In this document: positions 60,933-64,000 of the stretch, in pieces | How positions within the stretch are numbered: position 1 is the first letter of the stretch | Layout of the letters: each line of letters starts with the position of its first letter | DNA from: Rhodospirillales bacterium | Lineage (GTDB): Bacteria > Pseudomonadota > Alphaproteobacteria > Rhodospirillales > Thalassospiraceae | Reading direction: 5' to 3' | NCBI GenBank assembly: GCA_019634165.1 | Contig: JAHQVT010000006.1 | Coordinates: 434,001-498,000 of the forward strand | DNA: 64,000 bases | The notes under the pieces: generated by a model | Database searches by the model: none | What the model saw: only the letters and a program-made list of their open reading frames with translations | Told to the model about the DNA's origin: nothing | Position numbers and translations under genes: made by a program

Positions 60933-62279
60933 TCAGGCCGCCGTGATTGCGCTTAACCATTCGTCAAATAGCGGAATGGCGCGATCTGTATAGAGCTTCT
61001 TGCGGTCGCGGCCTTTAACACGTTTGGTCAATTCCAGATCGGGGAATAACCCGAAATTCACATTCATCGGTTGGAAAGTGCTTTCATCTGCACCGCCAGT
61101 GATGTGGTTTAGTAGTGCGCCCATCGCTGTTGCAAGTGGCGGTGCTGGCAAGGTCTTGCCAGCTTTCTCAGCGGCGGTGAAACGCCCAACCATTAACCCC
61201 ACGGCCGCACTTTCGACATAGCCTTCACACCCAGTGATCTGGCCAGCAAAACGTAAGTCAGTCCTTGATTTCAGACGAAGTGTTCCATCAAGAATGCGCG
61301 GGGAGTTCAAAAAGGTATTACGGTGAATGCCGCCAAGACGGGCAAATTCAGCTTTTTCCAGCCCCGGAATGGTACGCAGCACTTCTGCCTGGGCACCGTA
61401 TTTCAGTTTTGTTTGAAAACCGACCATATTGTAAAGCGTGCCAAGAGCGTTGTCCTGACGAAGCTGAACGATTGCACGGGGCTTGTTGGTCGGATCATGC
61501 GGGTTGGTCAGGCCAACCGGTTTCATAGGGCCATGGCGCAATGTTTCTCGACCGCGCTCGGCCATGACTTCAATGGGAAGACAACCATCAAAATACGGGG
61601 TGTCTTTTTCCCACTCCTTGAATTCGGTTTTATCACCCTCAATCAAGGCATCAATGAAGGTATTGTATTGTGCCTCATTCATTGGGCAGTTGATGTAATC
61701 CTTGCCATCGCCCTTATCATAGCGCGACTGGAACCATGCCTTGTCGAAATCAATGCTTTCCTTGTAGATAATCGGCGCGATTGCATCAAAGAAGGCAAGG
61801 CTTTCTTCACCGGTTGCCGATCGGATTGCTTCGGCAAGTGATCCAGAGGTCAATGGGCCGGTTGCGATAATGGTGTGTTCCCATTCCTGCGGCGGAAGGC
61901 CATCAATTTCACCGCGTTCCATCGTGATCAATGGGTGGCTCTCAAGCGCCTCGGTCACAGCTTGCGAGAAACCTTCGCGATCAACAGCAAGCGCACCACC
62001 AGCAGGTACTTTATGTTGATCCGCACAGCGCATGATGATCGATCCTGCACGACGCATTTCATCGTGGATCAAGCCAACTGCGTTATATTCTTTGTCGTCA
62101 GATCGGAAGGAGTTCGAACAGACCAATTCGGCGCACTTGTCCGTATGGTGCGCATCTGTCGGACGTACCGGGCGCATCTCATGCAGGATGACAGGAACAC
62201 CGGCCTCGGCAAGCTGCCAAGCGGCTTCACTGCCGGCCAGACCGGCACCAATGATATGAACAGGTTTAACCGTATTCAC
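60933..62279 (-). CDS. trmFO: Methylenetetrahydrofolate-tRNA-(uracil-5-)-methyltransferase TrmFO
   Basis: 448 residues. Folate- and FAD-dependent enzyme making m5U54 in tRNA. N-terminal FAD motif [19 protein letters not shown], then [15 protein letters not shown] with the catalytic cysteine region, LEHRECKC-like folate parts in the middle ([22 protein letters not shown] in part: [15 protein letters not shown]) and [15 protein letters not shown] in the C-terminal half. The start is a GTG at 62279, preceded by GAGGAG; an in-frame ATG at 62348 would add 23 atypical residues. Replaces TrmA in this lineage. Confidence 0.94.
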   Translation of the reverse strand: MNTVKPVHIIGAGLAGSEAAWQLAEAGVPVILHEMRPVRPTDAHHTDKCAELVCSNSFRSDDKEYNAVGLIHDEMRRAGSIIMRCADQHKVPAGGALAVDREGFSQAVTEALESHPLITMERGEIDGLPPQEWEHTIIATGPLTSGSLAEAIRSATGEESLAFFDAIAPIIYKESIDFDKAWFQSRYDKGDGKDYINCPMNEAQYNTFIDALIEGDKTEFKEWEKDTPYFDGCLPIEVMAERGRETLRHGPMKPVGLTNPHDPTNKPRAIVQLRQDNALGTLYNMVGFQTKLKYGAQAEVLRTIPGLEKAEFARLGGIHRNTFLNSPRILDGTLRLKSRTDLRFAGQITGCEGYVESAAVGLMVGRFTAAEKAGKTLPAPPLATAMGALLNHITGGADESTFQPMNVNFGLFPDLELTKRVKGRDRKKLYTDRAIPLFDEWLSAITAA

Positions 62280-62431
62280 GTGTGCGAACTCCTCGCGAAG
62301 AATGTGTTTTAAATCGTGGCACACACATAGCGGTGCAATGGCCCCCATTTCAAGTCAATTACGCACAATTGGGGGCGATCAGATGCAAAAGCTTATGAAA
62401 TTTTCACAACGCCACAGATAGTGCGTCTTAT

Positions 62432-63454
62432 ATGGCAGAGCCGTTCTGTCCCTCACACGAGAAGATGGCACACAATATGAGCTACCCGCATCACCCATAT
62501 GGCTATGAACCGACCCATTGCCCGGTAATCGGTCTGGTGCCGCGTCGGCGTCTATTGCGTGAAGTGATATGCGACAAAGATACCCAAGAACCTGATAAAG
62601 ACGAGCAGCCAAAACCGCCTGAGGTCAAAGAACGTCGACTGGGCTTCCCATTCGGTAGTTTTGGCGAGGGTGCCTTCAACCCATCCGATATCGAAAGCAT
62701 GATCGAGTATGTTGTCGCCACCCGGCAGGGATGGCGCGCATCACTTGTTATGCGTGCGTTCTTACGTTGGTGGCGGGATGGAAACGACGAAACACAGCCC
62801 CAATCCGACAGAAAGAAGTCTGATGCGGTGATATTGCTTTTGGCCTTAAATCAGGGCAGAGACGGTTTTGTGCAAGGTTATCTGCATGATCTCGTAAATG
62901 AACAAAAAGAACGTCCGAAACCGCTACCTAAGGCCAATCAAGTGGAGAAGGCCTTTAACAAAAGTCTTCGGATAGCAGCGCTTGCACTTGCTTTGTCGCC
63001 AATTGTTCTGATCTTTGCGGTTTTGCTATTTGTACAGATCGACAACATCATCAGCACCGGAAACGGAAAAATATTCGGGTTCAGTTATGATCTGTTGTTC
63101 TTTGTTGGAAGCTTTGGTGCCATTGGGGCACTTACCAGCATGATGATGCGGCTTGGCAAGGACGCACCATGGGGGGAAATGGAACCAGCTTCGGTGTTCT
63201 TTAACTTCCTGTTCCGACCCTGTATGGGGTTCTGCTTTGCGCTTGTTGTCCTTTTGGCCTTGCGCGCAGGAATACTGCCAATTCCATTGGATGAACTGCA
63301 CAATCTTGATGACCTTGATCAGATCAGCAATTCCACTGCTGCCGGACGACAGATATCGATCGTTTTGGTTTTCGCGTTCCTGTCAGGATTTAGCGAGCGC
63401 CTCAGCACAGCCTTGGTCAAACGAGTTGAGAACCGAGTGTCTAATCCTGGATAA
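62432..63454 (+). CDS. Hypothetical membrane protein
   Basis: About 340 residues. The N-terminal ~180 are soluble and polar (with an early Pro/His-rich part and a Lys/Glu-rich linker). Three hydrophobic segments follow near residues 187-207, 218-240 and 250-275, and a fourth region close to the C-terminus (ISIVLVFAFLSGFSERLSTALVKRV) is partly hydrophobic. The start is unclear: ATG 62432, 62465 or 62477, none with a strong ribosome site. I do not recognise the family. The upstream side faces trmFO; the gene converges with uvrA. Confidence 0.75.
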   Translation: MAEPFCPSHEKMAHNMSYPHHPYGYEPTHCPVIGLVPRRRLLREVICDKDTQEPDKDEQPKPPEVKERRLGFPFGSFGEGAFNPSDIESMIEYVVATRQGWRASLVMRAFLRWWRDGNDETQPQSDRKKSDAVILLLALNQGRDGFVQGYLHDLVNEQKERPKPLPKANQVEKAFNKSLRIAALALALSPIVLIFAVLLFVQIDNIISTGNGKIFGFSYDLLFFVGSFGAIGALTSMMMRLGKDAPWGEMEPASVFFNFLFRPCMGFCFALVVLLALRAGILPIPLDELHNLDDLDQISNSTAAGRQISIVLVFAFLSGFSERLSTALVKRVENRVSNPG

Positions 63455-63483
63455 GAAAAAGGGGCAGCATGTTGCTGCCCCGA
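63454..63483 (-). terminator. Terminator between the membrane protein gene and uvrA
   Basis: Stem GGGGCAGCA (63461-63469) / TGCTGCCCC (63473-63481) preceded on the plus strand by AAAAA, i.e. TTTTT after the hairpin on the minus strand, fitting uvrA. Confidence 0.85.
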
Positions 63484-63491
63484 TGATATTT

Positions 63492-64000
63492 CTATTTCAA
63501 ACCAAGATGACGCTTAAGGTAGCGGCCGGTATAGCTTTCCTCATTGGCCATAATGTCTTCCGGGGTTCCTGTACCAACAAGCTTCCCGCCGCCATCACCG
63601 CCCTCAGGCCCAATATCAATGATCCAATCGGCTGTCTTGATGACGTCAAGGTTATGCTCAATCACGACAACTGTATTGCCCTGATCAACAATGGTATGGA
63701 GCACTTCCAAAAGTTTGCGGATGTCATGAAAATGAAGACCCGTCGTTGGTTCATCAAGGATATAGATCGTCCGACCGGTTGCGCGTTTTGACAGCTCTTT
63801 GGCAAGCTTGACGCGCTGGGCTTCACCCCCTGAAAGCGTGGTCGCCTGTTGTCCAAGATGGATATAGGACAAGCCAACCTGCTTTAAGGTTTCCATCTTG
63901 TCACGGATGGACGGAACCGCCTTAAAGAAGTCTGCGCCTTCTTCAACGGTCATATCAAGGACATCAGATATCGATTTGCCTTTAAACGATATTTCCAGTG
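63492..64000 (-). CDS. uvrA: UvrABC system protein A, C-terminal part (5' end beyond window)
   Basis: The last ~169 residues of the excinuclease ATPase that detects DNA damage. The frame is open to base 64000. The second ABC signature [15 protein letters not shown], Walker [16 protein letters not shown], the switch His [23 protein letters not shown] (parts [13 protein letters not shown] and IDIGPEGG) and the short terminal [12 protein letters not shown] are exact UvrA features. Total UvrA length is about 950 residues, so four fifths lie outside. Confidence 0.97.
   Translation of the reverse strand, partial: LEISFKGKSISDVLDMTVEEGADFFKAVPSIRDKMETLKQVGLSYIHLGQQATTLSGGEAQRVKLAKELSKRATGRTIYILDEPTTGLHFHDIRKLLEVLHTIVDQGNTVVVIEHNLDVIKTADWIIDIGPEGGDGGGKLVGTGTPEDIMANEESYTGRYLKRHLGLK

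Noticed and set aside
1-64000. CRISPR array, prophage, insertion sequence, toxin-antitoxin or defence island
   Set aside because: No regularly spaced direct repeats, transposase, integrase, phage structural or defence-protein signatures were seen anywhere in the window.

Overview
The window is a chromosomal segment of about 52% G+C from an alphaproteobacterium. The gene content (popZ-valS, the argS-SPOR-nagZ-scpAB-tatABC-serS-surE-pcm-nlpD-yajC-secDF block, DUF1491, trmFO, an alphaproteobacterial ErpA) and the protein style point to Rhodospirillales, most likely a marine Thalassospira-like organism. The genus is inferred from family knowledge and was not tested by a search. No phage, insertion sequence, CRISPR array or rRNA was seen.

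Layout. 1-8,520: 3'-truncated thrS, an MFS transporter, DUF599 membrane protein, an acidic hypothetical, an M23 peptidase with DUF1491, a parvulin, yaaA, a TrpD2/YbiB-like protein and DUF924. 8,690-15,730: the metal region, with a cobalamin riboswitch, then a DUF4198 (NikK-like) gene, cbiM, a NikL-like gene, cbiQ, cbiO and a His-tailed MFS transporter. Facing it is a second, orphan DUF4198 plus NikL-like pair. 16,009-22,100: a beta-helix protein, a MerR regulator, a Pat-like ADP-forming acyl-CoA synthetase/acetyltransferase, a small hypothetical, and tRNA-Asn, tRNA-Asn and tRNA-Cys. 22,257-30,845: an Aer-like chemoreceptor fused to PilZ, an isoaspartyl methyltransferase paralogue, rhodanese, TolC, PopZ and ValS. 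31,041-37,614: pabB-pabA-pabC, a degenerate EAL protein, an FMN riboswitch with ribB, xthA and erpA.

37,856-55,148 is one long forward-strand housekeeping run: argS, SPOR protein, nagZ, site-2 protease, scpA, scpB, a lone ABC ATPase, tatABC, serS, surE, pcm, nlpD, then (after a reverse DUF815 ATPase) yajC, secD, secF. 55,289-64,000 carries a DMT transporter, homologues of the mitochondrial complex I assembly factors NDUFAF3 (Mth938 domain) and NDUFAF6 (squalene/phytoene-synthase fold), an FAD oxidoreductase, an MscS channel, two hypotheticals, trmFO and the 3' part of uvrA.

The most unusual region is the cobalt/nickel one. A B12 riboswitch controls an ECF transporter whose accessory subunits are of the nickel (NikK/NikL) type. 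The operon ends in a histidine-rich MFS protein, and a second NikK/NikL-like pair lies next to it without any transporter core. All four accessory proteins are predicted to start with histidine after signal-peptide removal. Other points worth attention are the Aer-PilZ receptor, the degenerate EAL protein with a four-cysteine tail, and the complex I assembly genes beside secDF.
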